Source: Tsukamurella sp. PLM1 | Lineage (GTDB): Bacteria; Actinomycetota; Actinomycetes; Mycobacteriales; Mycobacteriaceae | Length of the DNA: 64,000 nucleotides | NCBI RefSeq assembly: GCF_023168325.1 | Contig: NZ_AP025688.1 | Coordinates: 2,852,001-2,916,000, forward strand | Reading direction: 5' to 3' | Shown here: positions 46,484 to 55,888 of the stretch, in pieces | Layout of the letters: each line of letters begins with the position of its first letter | Position numbering within the stretch: the stretch's first letter is position 1 | Notes under the pieces: model-generated | Told to the model about the DNA's origin: nothing | Databases searched by the model: none | The model's input: the letters and a program-made list of their open reading frames with translations, nothing else | Made by a program: the position numbers and the translations under genes

Positions 46484-46564
46484 TTCCTGACGCCCGTCGC
46501 GCGTTACGAAGTCGCTCTGCGCCGTCAGCCCCGGCGCACCATCCGCTGAATCCAGGAGTCTGTC

Positions 46565-48286
46565 ATGACGTCGACCACCGACGCCCCTGCCCCTGCCGCC
46601 ACGACGGCCCCCACACGCCCGGCCCGCAAGCGACCGGCGCAGCGCAAGTCCGAGGGCCAGTGGAAGCTGGGCTACCGGACCCCGCTGAACCCGAACGAGC
46701 AGTCCAAGCGCGACGACAATCCGCTCAACGTGCGGCGCCGCATCCTGGACATCTACTCCAAGGCCGGCTTCGACTCGATCGACAAGGCCGACCTGCGCGG
46801 CCGATTCCGCTGGATGGGTCTGTACACCCAGCGCGCCGAGGGGTTCGACGGCAGCTACAGCGGCGACAACCACGTGGACCTCATCGAGGCGCCGTACTTC
46901 ATGATGCGCGTGCGCACCGACGGCGGGAACCTCAGCCTCAAGGGCGTCCGGACCCTCGCGTCGATCTCCCGCGACTTCGCCCGCGGCACCGCCGACATCA
47001 CCGACCGGCAGAACATCCAGTACCACTGGATCGAGATCGAGTCGATCCCGGAGATCTGGCGTCGCCTTGAGGAGGCCGGGCTCGAGACCATCGAGGCGTG
47101 CGGCGACTGCCCGCGCGGCATGCTCGGCTCGCCGCTGGCCGGCCTCTCCCCCGACGAGGTGCTCGACGCGTCGCCCGCGCTGGCGGAGATCAAGCGCCGC
47201 TACATCGGCAACCCCGAGTACTCGAACCTCCCCCGCAAGTTCAAGACCGCCGTCTCGGGCCTGCAGGACGTGGCGCACGAGATCAACGACGTCAGCTTCG
47301 TGGGCGTGCACCACCCCGAGCACGGCCCCGGCCTCGACCTGTGGGTCGGCGGCGGCCTGTCGACCAACCCGATGTTCGCGCAGCGCCTCGGCGTGTGGGT
47401 GCCGCTCGACGAGGTGCCCGACGTCTGGGAGGGCGTAGTCGCCATCTTCCGCGACTACGGGTACCGCCGCCTGCGGAGCAAGGCGCGGCTGAAGTTCCTG
47501 ATGAAGGACTGGGGACCGGAGAAGTTCCGGCAGATCCTCGAGGACGAGTACCTGGGTCGCAAGCTGATCGACGGCCCCGCCCCCACCCCGCCGAAGTTCA
47601 CCATCGATCACGTGGGCGTGACCAAGCAGAGCAACGGGCTCAACGCGGTGGGCTTCTCCGCCGTCTCGGGCCGCCTGTCGGCGGACGCCCTCGACGCCAT
47701 CGCCGACGCCATGGAGGAGGCCGGCACCGACAGCGTGCGGGCCACGCCGTACCAGAAGATCGTGGTCGTCGACGTGCCCGACGACAAGGTCGCCGGCCTG
47801 GAGGCGGCGCTCGAGAAGGTCGGGCTGACGGCCCGCCCGTCGCGCTGGCGCCGCAACCTCATCGCCTGCACCGGCCTCGAGTACTGCAAGCTCTCGTTCA
47901 CCGAGACCCGCAGCCGCAGCCAGTCGCTCGTGCCCGAGCTGGAGAAGCGGCTCGCCGATCTCAACGAGCTGCACGACACGAACATCACCATCAACGTCAA
48001 CGGCTGCCCGAACAGCTGCGCGCGGGTTCAGATCGCCGATATCGGCTTCAAGGGCCAGCTCGTGGACGACCACAACGGGAATCACGTCGAGGGGTTCCAG
48101 GTTCACCTTGGTGGCAGCCTCGGCGAGGACACCGGGTTCGGACGCAAGCTTCGGGCGCACAAGGTGCTCGCGACCGAGGTCGTGGACTACGTGGAACGAG
48201 TGGTGCGCAAGTTCGCCGAGCAGCGCGAGGGCGACGAGCGGTTCGCGCAGTGGGTGGCGCGCGCCGCGGAGGAGGACCTGCGATGA
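46565..48286 (+). CDS. sir: assimilatory ferredoxin-sulfite reductase (Sir/NirA)
   Basis: This 573-aa siroheme and [4Fe-4S] enzyme reduces sulfite to sulfide with electrons from ferredoxin. Cluster/siroheme cysteines are in CTGLEYCKLSFTET and NVNGCPNSCARVQIADIG, and the N-terminal ferredoxin-like repeat includes DITDRQNIQYHWIEIE. NirA-type and Sir-type enzymes share this layout; the operon with cysH/cysD/cysN supports sulfite as substrate. CCAGGAG precedes the ATG. The TGA overlaps the ATG of cysH. Confidence 0.93.
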   Translation: MTSTTDAPAPAATTAPTRPARKRPAQRKSEGQWKLGYRTPLNPNEQSKRDDNPLNVRRRILDIYSKAGFDSIDKADLRGRFRWMGLYTQRAEGFDGSYSGDNHVDLIEAPYFMMRVRTDGGNLSLKGVRTLASISRDFARGTADITDRQNIQYHWIEIESIPEIWRRLEEAGLETIEACGDCPRGMLGSPLAGLSPDEVLDASPALAEIKRRYIGNPEYSNLPRKFKTAVSGLQDVAHEINDVSFVGVHHPEHGPGLDLWVGGGLSTNPMFAQRLGVWVPLDEVPDVWEGVVAIFRDYGYRRLRSKARLKFLMKDWGPEKFRQILEDEYLGRKLIDGPAPTPPKFTIDHVGVTKQSNGLNAVGFSAVSGRLSADALDAIADAMEEAGTDSVRATPYQKIVVVDVPDDKVAGLEAALEKVGLTARPSRWRRNLIACTGLEYCKLSFTETRSRSQSLVPELEKRLADLNELHDTNITINVNGCPNSCARVQIADIGFKGQLVDDHNGNHVEGFQVHLGGSLGEDTGFGRKLRAHKVLATEVVDYVERVVRKFAEQREGDERFAQWVARAAEEDLR

Positions 48287-49028
48287 GCGCACGAGCGGAC
48301 TCGGCGACACAGTCACCGTCGAACCCCTGACCGGACGCGACGCGGACGACCTGCGCGCGCTCGCGGACCGCGCCGCGAAGGAGCTCGAGGGCGCCGACGC
48401 GCTCACGCTGTTGCAGTGGACCCTGGACACGTTCGGCGAGGACTTCGTGGTCGCGTCCAACATGCAGGACGGGGTACTGGTGCACCTCGCCAAGCAGGTC
48501 CAGGACCGGCCCAAGGTGCTCTTCCTGGACACCGGCTACCACTTCCCGGAGACCATCGGCATGCGCGATGCAGTCGAGTCGATCTACGAGGTGGAACTGC
48601 TCAACGTGACCCCGGACCAGAGCGTCGGCGAGCAGGACGCCACCGTCGGCAAGGACCTCTTCGCGAGCGACCCGGCGCAGTGCTGCAACCTGCGCAAGGT
48701 CGTGCCGCTCCGCGAGACCCTGAAGGGTTACCGCGCGTGGGTCACCGGCATCCGCCGCGTCGAGTCGCCGACCCGCGCGAACGCGCCGTTCATCTCGTTC
48801 GACGAGGGCTTCGGGCTACTCAAGGTGAACCCCATCGTGGACTGGTCCGACGAGCAGATGCAGGAGTTCATCTCCGAGAACGGCATCCTGGTGAACCCGC
48901 TGGTCGACGAGGGTTACCCGTCGATCGGCTGCCAGCCCTGCACGAACAAGCCCGCCCCGGGTTCCGATCCTCGAAGCGGCCGCTGGGCCGGTTCGACCAA
49001 GACAGAATGCGGACTGCACGCCTCATGA
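48283..49028 (+). CDS. cysH: adenylyl-sulfate (APS) reductase CysH, one frame break
   Basis: It reduces APS to sulfite with thioredoxin. ATG 48283 overlaps the sir stop and opens MSARAD. One added base near 48300 connects this to LGDTVTVEPLTGRDADDL and the rest (248 aa). Two cysteine pairs, AQCCNLRKV and IGCQPC, mark a [4Fe-4S] APS reductase rather than a PAPS reductase, and the catalytic ECGLH tail is present. No other start lies before the conserved region, so the break is probably a sequence error. It is coupled by ATGA to cysD. Confidence 0.93.
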
Positions 49029-49966
49029 CCATCACTGAGCCCACGGAGCCGATCGTGTCCACTGGCGACCCCACGGAGTTCAGCACGCTCGACGCGCTGG
49101 AGTCCGAGGCCATCCACATCTTCCGGGAGGTGGCGGGCGAGTTCGAGCGGCCCGTCATCCTGTTCTCCGGCGGCAAGGATTCGACGGTGCTGCTGCACCT
49201 CGCGGTGAAGGCCTTCTGGCCCGCGCCGCTGCCGTTCGCGCTGCTGCACGTGGACACCGGGCACAACCTGCCCGAGGTGCTGGACTTCCGCGACCGGATG
49301 GTCGAGAAGTACAACCTGCGCCTGCACGTGGCGAAGGTCGAGGACTACCTCGCCGACGGCCGGCTCGAGGAGCGCGCCGACGGCATCCGCAACCCGCTGC
49401 AGACGGTGCCGCTGCTGGACGCCATCTCCGAGAACCGCTTCGACGCCGTGTTCGGCGGCGGCCGCCGCGACGAGGAGCGGGCCCGCGCCAAGGAGCGGAT
49501 CTTCTCGCTGCGCAACGCCTTCGGCCAGTGGGACCCGAAGCGGCAGCGCCCCGAGCTGTGGAACCTGTACAACGGCCGGCACGCGCCGGGCGAGCACGTG
49601 CGCGTGTTCCCGATCAGCAACTTCACCGAGCTGGACATCTGGCGCTACATCGCCCGCGAGGACATCGAGCTGGCGTCGATCTACTACGCGCACGAGCGCG
49701 AGGTGTTCGACCGCGACGGGATGCTGATGACCTCCGGCGTGTGGGGCGGGGCCCGCGACGGCGAGCAGGTGCGCACCCTGTCGGTGCGGTACCGCACCGT
49801 GGGCGACGGCTCCACGACCGGCGCGATCGAGTCCACCGCGTCGACCAACGAGCAGATCATGGCCGAGGTCGCGGCGTCGCGCCTCACCGAGCGCGGCGCC
49901 ACCCGCGGCGACGACCGGGTCTCCGAGGCCGCCATGGAAGACCGCAAGAAGGAAGGCTACTTCTGA
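49025..49966 (+). CDS. cysD: sulfate adenylyltransferase subunit CysD
   Basis: This 313-aa ATP-pyrophosphatase-type subunit activates sulfate to APS together with CysN. The PP-loop motif is ILFSGGKDSTVLLHLAVKA near residues 42-60, followed by HVDTGHNLPEVLDFRD, GGRRDEERARAKERIFS and the C-terminal MEDRKKEGYF. ATG 49025 overlaps the cysH TGA. The TGA overlaps the cysN ATG at 49966, implying stoichiometric translation of the heterodimer. Confidence 0.96.
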   Translation: MTITEPTEPIVSTGDPTEFSTLDALESEAIHIFREVAGEFERPVILFSGGKDSTVLLHLAVKAFWPAPLPFALLHVDTGHNLPEVLDFRDRMVEKYNLRLHVAKVEDYLADGRLEERADGIRNPLQTVPLLDAISENRFDAVFGGGRRDEERARAKERIFSLRNAFGQWDPKRQRPELWNLYNGRHAPGEHVRVFPISNFTELDIWRYIAREDIELASIYYAHEREVFDRDGMLMTSGVWGGARDGEQVRTLSVRYRTVGDGSTTGAIESTASTNEQIMAEVAASRLTERGATRGDDRVSEAAMEDRKKEGYF

Positions 49967-51243
49967 TGAGCAGCGCCCCCGCCCTCCTGCGTCTCGCCAC
50001 CGCGGGTTCCGTCGACGACGGCAAGTCCACCCTCGTCGGGCGCCTGCTCTACGACACGAAGTCGGTGCTCGCCGACCAGATCGACGCCGTCACCCGCGCG
50101 TCGGTCGACAAGGGCCTCGACACCCCGGACCTGTCGTTGCTGGTCGACGGCCTGCGCGCCGAGCGCGAGCAGGGCATCACGATCGACGTGGCCTACCGCT
50201 ACTTCGCGACGCCCAACCGGTCCTTCATCCTCGCCGATACCCCCGGGCACGTGCAGTACACCCGCAACACGGTGTCCGGCGCCTCGACCGCGCAGGTCGT
50301 GATCCTGCTGACCGATGCGCGCAAGGGCGTCATCGAGCAGACCCGCCGGCACGCCGCCGTGCTGTCGCTGCTGGGCGTTCCGCGCCTCGTGCTCGCGGTC
50401 AACAAGATCGACCTGGTGGAGGACCCCGCATCGGTGTTCCAGGAGATCTCCGCCGAGTTCCGGGCGCTCACCGGCTCGCTCGGGTGGGCCGACGATGCCG
50501 TCCACGCGATCCCGGTGTCGGCCCTGCACGGCGACAACGTCGCCTCGCGCTCGGACCAGACGCCCTACTACGACGGACCGTCGCTCATCGAGCACCTCGA
50601 GTCGATCCCCACGGACCCGGACACGAAGCCCATCGGCTTCCGCTTCCCGGTGCAGTACGTGATCCGGCCCCGCACCCCCGAGTACCCCGACTACCGCGGC
50701 TACGCCGGTCAGGTGGCGGCGGGCACCGTCGACGTGGGCGACGAGGTGCTCGTGCTCCCCGCCGGCACCCGGAGCCGGGTCGAGCGCATCGACACCCCCG
50801 ACGGCGAGCTCGCCTCCGCACACACCGGGCGCTCGGTGACGGTCGTGCTCGCGGACGACGTGGACGTGAGCCGCGGCGACGTGATCGTCTCCGCCGCCGA
50901 CGCCCCGGAGCCGCGCCAGCAGTTCGAGGCGACGGTGTGCTGGCTGGCCGAGAAGCCGCTGCGCATCGGCGCGCGGCTGCTGCTCAAGCACGGCACCAAG
51001 ACCACGCAGGCGATCGTCGGCGGGCTGGACGCCGTGTTCGACGAGCAGAACCTCAGTGTGGGCACCGGAGAGACACTGGAGCTCAACCAGATCGGCCGCA
51101 TCTCCATCCAGACCGCGGAGCCGATCGTCGCCGACGACTACGACGTCAACCGGGAGATGGGCTCGTTCCTGCTCATCGACCCCGCCGGCGGCAACACCCT
51201 CGCCGCGGGCCTGGTCGGGAACGCCCTGTCCCACCTGGTCTGA
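49966..51243 (+). CDS. cysN: sulfate adenylyltransferase subunit CysN (GTPase)
   Basis: This 425-aa translation-factor-like GTPase couples GTP hydrolysis to APS synthesis by CysD. G1 is TAGSVDDGKSTLVGRLLYDT, G3 is LADTPGHVQYTRN, G4 is AVNKIDLVED, followed by two beta-barrel domains. Unlike M. tuberculosis CysNC it has no fused APS-kinase domain, consistent with direct APS reduction by the upstream CysH. It is the last gene of the operon, ended by a strong hairpin. Confidence 0.95.
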   Translation: MSSAPALLRLATAGSVDDGKSTLVGRLLYDTKSVLADQIDAVTRASVDKGLDTPDLSLLVDGLRAEREQGITIDVAYRYFATPNRSFILADTPGHVQYTRNTVSGASTAQVVILLTDARKGVIEQTRRHAAVLSLLGVPRLVLAVNKIDLVEDPASVFQEISAEFRALTGSLGWADDAVHAIPVSALHGDNVASRSDQTPYYDGPSLIEHLESIPTDPDTKPIGFRFPVQYVIRPRTPEYPDYRGYAGQVAAGTVDVGDEVLVLPAGTRSRVERIDTPDGELASAHTGRSVTVVLADDVDVSRGDVIVSAADAPEPRQQFEATVCWLAEKPLRIGARLLLKHGTKTTQAIVGGLDAVFDEQNLSVGTGETLELNQIGRISIQTAEPIVADDYDVNREMGSFLLIDPAGGNTLAAGLVGNALSHLV

Positions 51244-51253
51244 GACCGAACGA

Positions 51254-51290
51254 AGGCACCCGCCGACTCCGCCGGAGTCGCCGGGTGCCT
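51254..51290 (+). terminator. hairpin terminator of the sir-cysH-cysD-cysN operon
   Basis: AGGCACCCG (51254-51262) pairs with CGGGTGCCT (51282-51290), with an inner GACTCCG/CGGAGTC stem, followed by TTTCG. It lies 10 bases past the cysN stop. The short T-run is weak but usual for GC-rich actinobacteria. Confidence 0.85.
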
Positions 51291-51449
51291 TTCGCGCCGC
51301 ACTCGGGTCCTGTCCACCCCGGACAGCCACCTCCGGAACGCCGTGACCGTTCGTCCCCCGCGCCGCGCCGAACAGCGACCCGTGCGTTCGTACCCCTGCC
51401 AGAAGCCGTGCCTTCGACAGGGGCTCGAACGTCCCCCGCGCGACGCCGA

Positions 51450-51489
51450 CTCCCCCACTGCACGCCAACGTCTCCCCCACCGCACGCCA
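51450..51489. repeat. two near-identical 18-bp direct repeats, period 22
   Basis: CTCCCCCACTGCACGCCA at 51450 and CTCCCCCACCGCACGCCA at 51472 differ at one base. A more diverged related block begins near 51428. They lie in the 256-base gap between cysN's terminator and the 3' end of the FtsK-type operon. I see no gene in this gap. Confidence 0.7.
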
Positions 51490-51546
51490 CGCAAGGGACC
51501 GCCCGATTCGGACCTCGCGCTTATCAGTTTGGCGGTCTGCCGTTGG

Positions 51547-52278
51547 TCAGAAGTACCCGACTACTCTTCCGTCCCGGAGAGCGATGAAAACCGGCACGGG
51601 CTTCCCCGCAACCTGCTGAACAATCGGTTGCCCGACGACCGCTCGAGCACCGCCGGAAGCGGGGTAGATTATCGACCTGTTCGCAAGCAGCTGACGCATC
51701 GCGACGACCTGGACAACTTCATTGCCCTGAGATGCCTGGCCCCGGCTCCACGCCTGTAGTTGTCGCACGGGATCTTGATTGGCGGTGTGAGTCCGGTACC
51801 AGATATAAGCGCCGGCCCCCAGAAACACGAGGAACACGAGCACTGGCTGTCCAGTGCAGGCAGCGACGATCAAGAAGAACAGGCTGAGACCAACGGCGAT
51901 TCCCGCGCCCCCGCCACTTGAGGTGGGAGGAGGCGCAATGGCGAGTCGGTACGAGTTCCGGCTGACGAACGGGGCGGACTCCGCGTTGACCGCCTGCGGG
52001 TACAGCCGCTCCATCTCGCGATCGAGCGCTGCGGGGTCGGGAATGGTCGTCATCTCCGATGGCACGCTGGCCGCGCTGAGCTCCGCAACAGATGCAGCCG
52101 CGATGTCGTCGAACATCCAGGACGGCATCGAGGTCGATGCCAGTGCATCTGTGATCGGACGTTCGTCGGCGACGAGACGATGCGCAGCGGCCTCAGCTCG
52201 AGCTGCGGATTCGATGGCGGCCGCGCCTTGCTGAGCAAGCCGAGCGCACACCTCCGCGTAGGAATCAAACATCGACAT
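51547..52278 (-). CDS. two-helix membrane protein of the FtsK/WXG-like operon
   Basis: This 243-aa protein starts MSMFDSYAEVCARLAQQGAA. Residues 1-105 form an acidic Ala-rich helical region, residues about 122-162 contain two adjacent membrane helices (GIAVGLSLFFLIVAACTGQ and VFLVFLGAGAYIWYR), and residues 165-243 form a beta-rich tail ending PVFIALRDGRVVGYF. No family is recognised. Its start overlaps the end of the FtsK-like gene by 14 bases, so it is the fourth and last gene of that operon and probably a membrane partner of the ATPase. Confidence 0.65.
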   Translation of the reverse strand: MSMFDSYAEVCARLAQQGAAAIESAARAEAAAHRLVADERPITDALASTSMPSWMFDDIAAASVAELSAASVPSEMTTIPDPAALDREMERLYPQAVNAESAPFVSRNSYRLAIAPPPTSSGGGAGIAVGLSLFFLIVAACTGQPVLVFLVFLGAGAYIWYRTHTANQDPVRQLQAWSRGQASQGNEVVQVVAMRQLLANRSIIYPASGGARAVVGQPIVQQVAGKPVPVFIALRDGRVVGYF

Positions 52279-54743
52279 GTGACCAATCGTGTGGAATGAA
52301 GAGGCGAGGGCTGTGAATCGCGAAGTCGGTCTCCGAATGCAGCACGAAGGTGCCCGGGTTCACCTGCTGTCGGTCCTTGCTACCGATAGTGGGGACCCGG
52401 TCGATGAGCCTGCCGTCCGCGACCCAGTAACGCACGGTCGATCTCACAAGTTCGGCCTGCTTCATCGGTCGTTCGCCGACGAATAATTTTGCCGCCAGGT
52501 CGTCCACCGACGCGGCGAACACCACCCCACCTGCGGCAGGGAGCGGATCACCGAAGGCGGACACAAGCGGGTCGGTGAGGTCCACGGCCCACAACGGCGA
52601 TAGCCGCGAGGCGCCGTCGGCAACCGAGCGCAGCCACGAAGTTTCGTGACCAGGAGCGCCACTACACCGATGCTGGCGCCGATGGATCTTGCGAGCTTCG
52701 TCCGGTCGGCCGCGTCCGGCGCGATGACGGCGACGATTCCGGCCGCAGCGGACTCGCGCGGGAGAAGGGCTTCGTGTTCGAGCACTAGGGAAGTCCCCAC
52801 GACGAGGTCGCCGCGCTCGATCGCCCCCGTCATGGTCGGGTCCTCGTTCGGATCGATACCGTCGGCCCCGGGGAACACACGTGGTGTCACCGCGGCGTAG
52901 TCGGTTCGCGCCGCATTCTCTCGGATGTCGTCGATGAGTTCGCGGTGGGTGGCGTCCGTGTCGATCAGGACCTGTCCGCGGCGAACCGTGGCATCGGTGC
53001 GCATGATCAACCGCCCCGGACCGGAGATGGCGGCGCCGGACCGGTCGCCAAGCATGGCGATGCTCGTGTCCTGATCGGACGGAAGAACCAACCGGACTGT
53101 CAGCTGATCGAAAATCGACTTGTTGCGCGCACCCGCCGAGACGTTCGCGAGCGACTGACTCGCGAGAATCAGGTGAAGTCCCGCCGCTCGCCCCTGGCGC
53201 GCGATGGCCTGGAGGACCGATCCGGCTTCACCGCCGTACTCCGGATCCTGGAGCGTCGCCTGGAACTCGTCGATCACGACGACGAGCCGCGGCACCCGGC
53301 CTTCGGGATTCGCGGCGTTGTAACGCACGATGTCCTTGAAGCCCGCGCGCTTGAATCGCGAATACCGGCTGGACATTTCGTTAGCCACCCAGCGGAGTAG
53401 TGAGAGCGTAGTGGCCTGATTCGACTCGACGGCCGCAATGTCGATGTGAGGGAGTACGTGGTCGCGGCGGACGTAGGTCGCGAACTCGACCCCGTTCTTC
53501 CCGTCGATCAGCACCATGCGCAGGTCCTCCGGAGGATAGCGGTACGCGAGACCACTCACGATCGTATGCAGCAGCTTGCTCTTCCCGGATCCCGTGCGCC
53601 CGACCACGATCGCGTGCGCATCCGGGGACTCCGCGTCAAGCCGCAGAACGAGCGGTTCGCGGGCCTCGTCCCTGCCGATCGGAGTACCGATCGCTCCGTC
53701 TGCCCGCGTCCCATGCATGGACTCCCGATCCAGCAGCGCTTCACGGAATCCTGTCCGGCGCTGGGCGTCGCGAAGCTCTTCGAGCACTGCCGACACTTCG
53801 GCAATCGCTGATTCCACCACTTCATTCGCGGGGCGGAGCTGGATCGATCCGTAGAGAAGCTCCGCGCCGTGGTGGACCATGCCCATGCCGCCGATGATCG
53901 TGCTGTTGGGAATAGCTACTTCCGCAAGGCCTTCCGGCTTCGCACCCGCGCCGATGCCTGAGAACACGCCTACGCGCGGCCCATTGACCATCACCTGCCA
54001 GAGCCGTTCGCGCAGCGCGTCGGGAAGACTATCCCACTCAGTGCACACAACGAGCAATGGCGTGATGGACGTCGCGTGTACCGACGCCTCCACGTCAGCG
54101 ATCGTCCGGCCGACGTGTTCGATCACGCGTGCGTTCGTCGAGATGATTTCCTGAACGTCGTCGATGACTCCGTCGAGATCGCGACGCGAGACCGCTACAC
54201 GCTCAACCAGTCCCGAGCGCGACAGCGGTGCGAGGGCGCCGAGATCGCTACCCATCGTCGCAGTGTCGATGACAAGGACTTTCGAGGCCGGGAAGCAGGA
54301 GATGAATGCGGCCGAGACGATCCCAAGAACATCGGTCCTGAAAGTTCTATCAGCGTCGACGACCAGCCTGGGGGCGGTCAGGAAGTCGCCGAACAGGAAC
54401 GGCGCAGGCGCACCGGGTTCCAGAAAGTCGAAGGGCTCGCCACCTGCCACACCCGACACGATCGCGCCGGCAGGACGAAATGTACCAACACAGACAGCAG
54501 AGAACGCAGTTGCGGCGTCGCGCACAGACCTGTCGCCGACCGCGGAGACCGCGGAACGGGGACCGAAGTCCGCCAACTCCTTCGCGGTTAGCGCTGCCGC
54601 GCTACGGAATCTCTCGTCTGCAGCGCGACGCTCTTGATCCGCTGCTGCTGTTGCGGCACGCCGCCGCTCGGCGAGACCGAGGCCACCGTCGACCTGAGAG
54701 CGAACAGGCTGCGGAGCCGCGCGCTCGGGCTCTCAGGATTCAC
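52265..54743 (-). CDS. FtsK/SpoIIIE-type (EccC-like) ATPase, two frame breaks
   Basis: The restored protein is about 826 aa. GTG 54743 overlaps the preceding stop (VNPESPSARLRSLFAL). A missing base between 54660 and 54720 leads into a coiled coil (AERRRAATAAADQERRAADE), then a domain resembling a degenerate ATPase module (KVLVIDTATMGSDLG, PLLVVCTEWDSLPDALRE) without a P-loop. The active motor follows: Walker A VVGRTGSGKSKLLHTI near residues 380-395, Walker B RLVVVIDEFQATLQ near 487-500 and ILASQSLANVSAG. A second break near 52640 links to SVADGASRLSPLWAVDLTD and a winged C-terminus. It has no membrane helix of its own. Protein or DNA translocation is possible. Confidence 0.8.
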
Positions 54744-55888
54744 GAAGAGTAGTCCTCGATCGCCTGGATCTTGCCGTCGATGTACGTGGTCAGCTCCTCG
54801 AACGGATCCGTTTCGAATTTTGCGAGCTGCTCCTCGACCTGCTCGTTGACGTGTCTGAACTTCTCGTCGCTCCAAGCACTTTCAGCATCACCCAGTGCTG
54901 TCTTGAGCTGCTCGTGCGTATCCTGGATCTGCTCCAGGAACTCTGCGATCGCCTTTTTGACCTGTTCCATCGCCTCGATGGTGACATTCGCGCCGTTCCC
55001 AGCCATGGTCGTTCCCCTTCCGTGAGAGCCGCCAGCGGCGCCCGTCGCCGCTCCGGTGTCGATCTGTTCTCGGTCGTCGCTCGTGTTCGTGGGTATCGCG
55101 GTCGACTCGCGGGCCGGCGGATCGCCCCGTGAAGCACTGCTCTGTGGCGAACCGTTCGGCAGTGAATCATCCGGCGGTGGATCGCCGCCCGCTGGCGCTG
55201 GACCACCGGACTCGAGAGCCTCGGAATCCGGACCGCTCCCGCCGGCCCGCACTGATTCCGTGGTCCGAGCGTGATAGCGCCGCGCGACCGCGATCGCCGC
55301 GGCCGCCGCGAGAAGAACTGGAACGCCCACGAGCACGAACGGCGCAGCGGCGGTGGCGGCAGCGGCGACTGAAGTGGCCGCTGCCGACGCGGTTCCGGTC
55401 AGAATTGCGGAGGCACCGAGAATCTGGCCCGCTTGGGCCGCGACGGGCGTCCCGACGGTGTGGAGATATGACAGGGCCGGCAGTGCCTGCTGCACAGCCA
55501 CTCCCCGCAGTATCAGTCGTCGGGTTCGGTATCCGCCAGCCATAGCAATCCGCTTGCCCAGCCACCTAAAGTCGCCGACGCTGTCGTCAGCGCGAAGGCG
55601 AGCCACGTCCTCGCGCTGTTGATCCCGCAATTCGCGCGCCTTAGCACGGAACGCTTGGTGCGCGTTCCATACGTCGCGGGTCGCTGCGATTGCGCCGACC
55701 CCTCGCTGTCCCAGGTTGTGCTGCCCGACATTGCTGTAGTCGCCGTGATGGTCACGGAAGGAGAGGTACGTCAGCGCGTCAACGAAGCCATGCTTCTGCG
55801 ACGCCCTTCGAGAACGGATCTTCTCGGTGAGCTCTTCGTCCCACTGCTCCACGGGTATCCGCACGATGTCACCCGGACGTAGCCTCAT
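54740..55888 (-). CDS. membrane protein with C-terminal WXG100-like helical hairpin (fusion or two genes)
   Basis: The frame encodes 382 aa. Residues 1-130 are charged and soluble, about 135-205 contain two Ala-rich membrane helices (APFVLVGVPVLLAAAAAIAV), and about 210-290 are a Pro/Ser/Asp-rich linker. The last 88 residues (MAGNGANVTIEAMEQVKKAI to IQAIEDYSS) form two helices with SAWSDEKF at the turn, resembling WXG100/ESAT-6-like proteins but with W-S-D instead of W-x-G. An internal ATG at 55006 with GGAAGGGG upstream could express the hairpin as a separate protein. Whether the fusion is real or reads through a lost stop is unresolved. Confidence 0.65.
   Translation of the reverse strand: MRLRPGDIVRIPVEQWDEELTEKIRSRRASQKHGFVDALTYLSFRDHHGDYSNVGQHNLGQRGVGAIAATRDVWNAHQAFRAKARELRDQQREDVARLRADDSVGDFRWLGKRIAMAGGYRTRRLILRGVAVQQALPALSYLHTVGTPVAAQAGQILGASAILTGTASAAATSVAAAATAAAPFVLVGVPVLLAAAAAIAVARRYHARTTESVRAGGSGPDSEALESGGPAPAGGDPPPDDSLPNGSPQSSASRGDPPARESTAIPTNTSDDREQIDTGAATGAAGGSHGRGTTMAGNGANVTIEAMEQVKKAIAEFLEQIQDTHEQLKTALGDAESAWSDEKFRHVNEQVEEQLAKFETDPFEELTTYIDGKIQAIEDYSS

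Noticed and set aside
46340-48532. 730-codon open frame antisense to sir and cysH
   Set aside because: Shadow frame. Sulfite reductase and APS reductase motifs lie on the plus strand.
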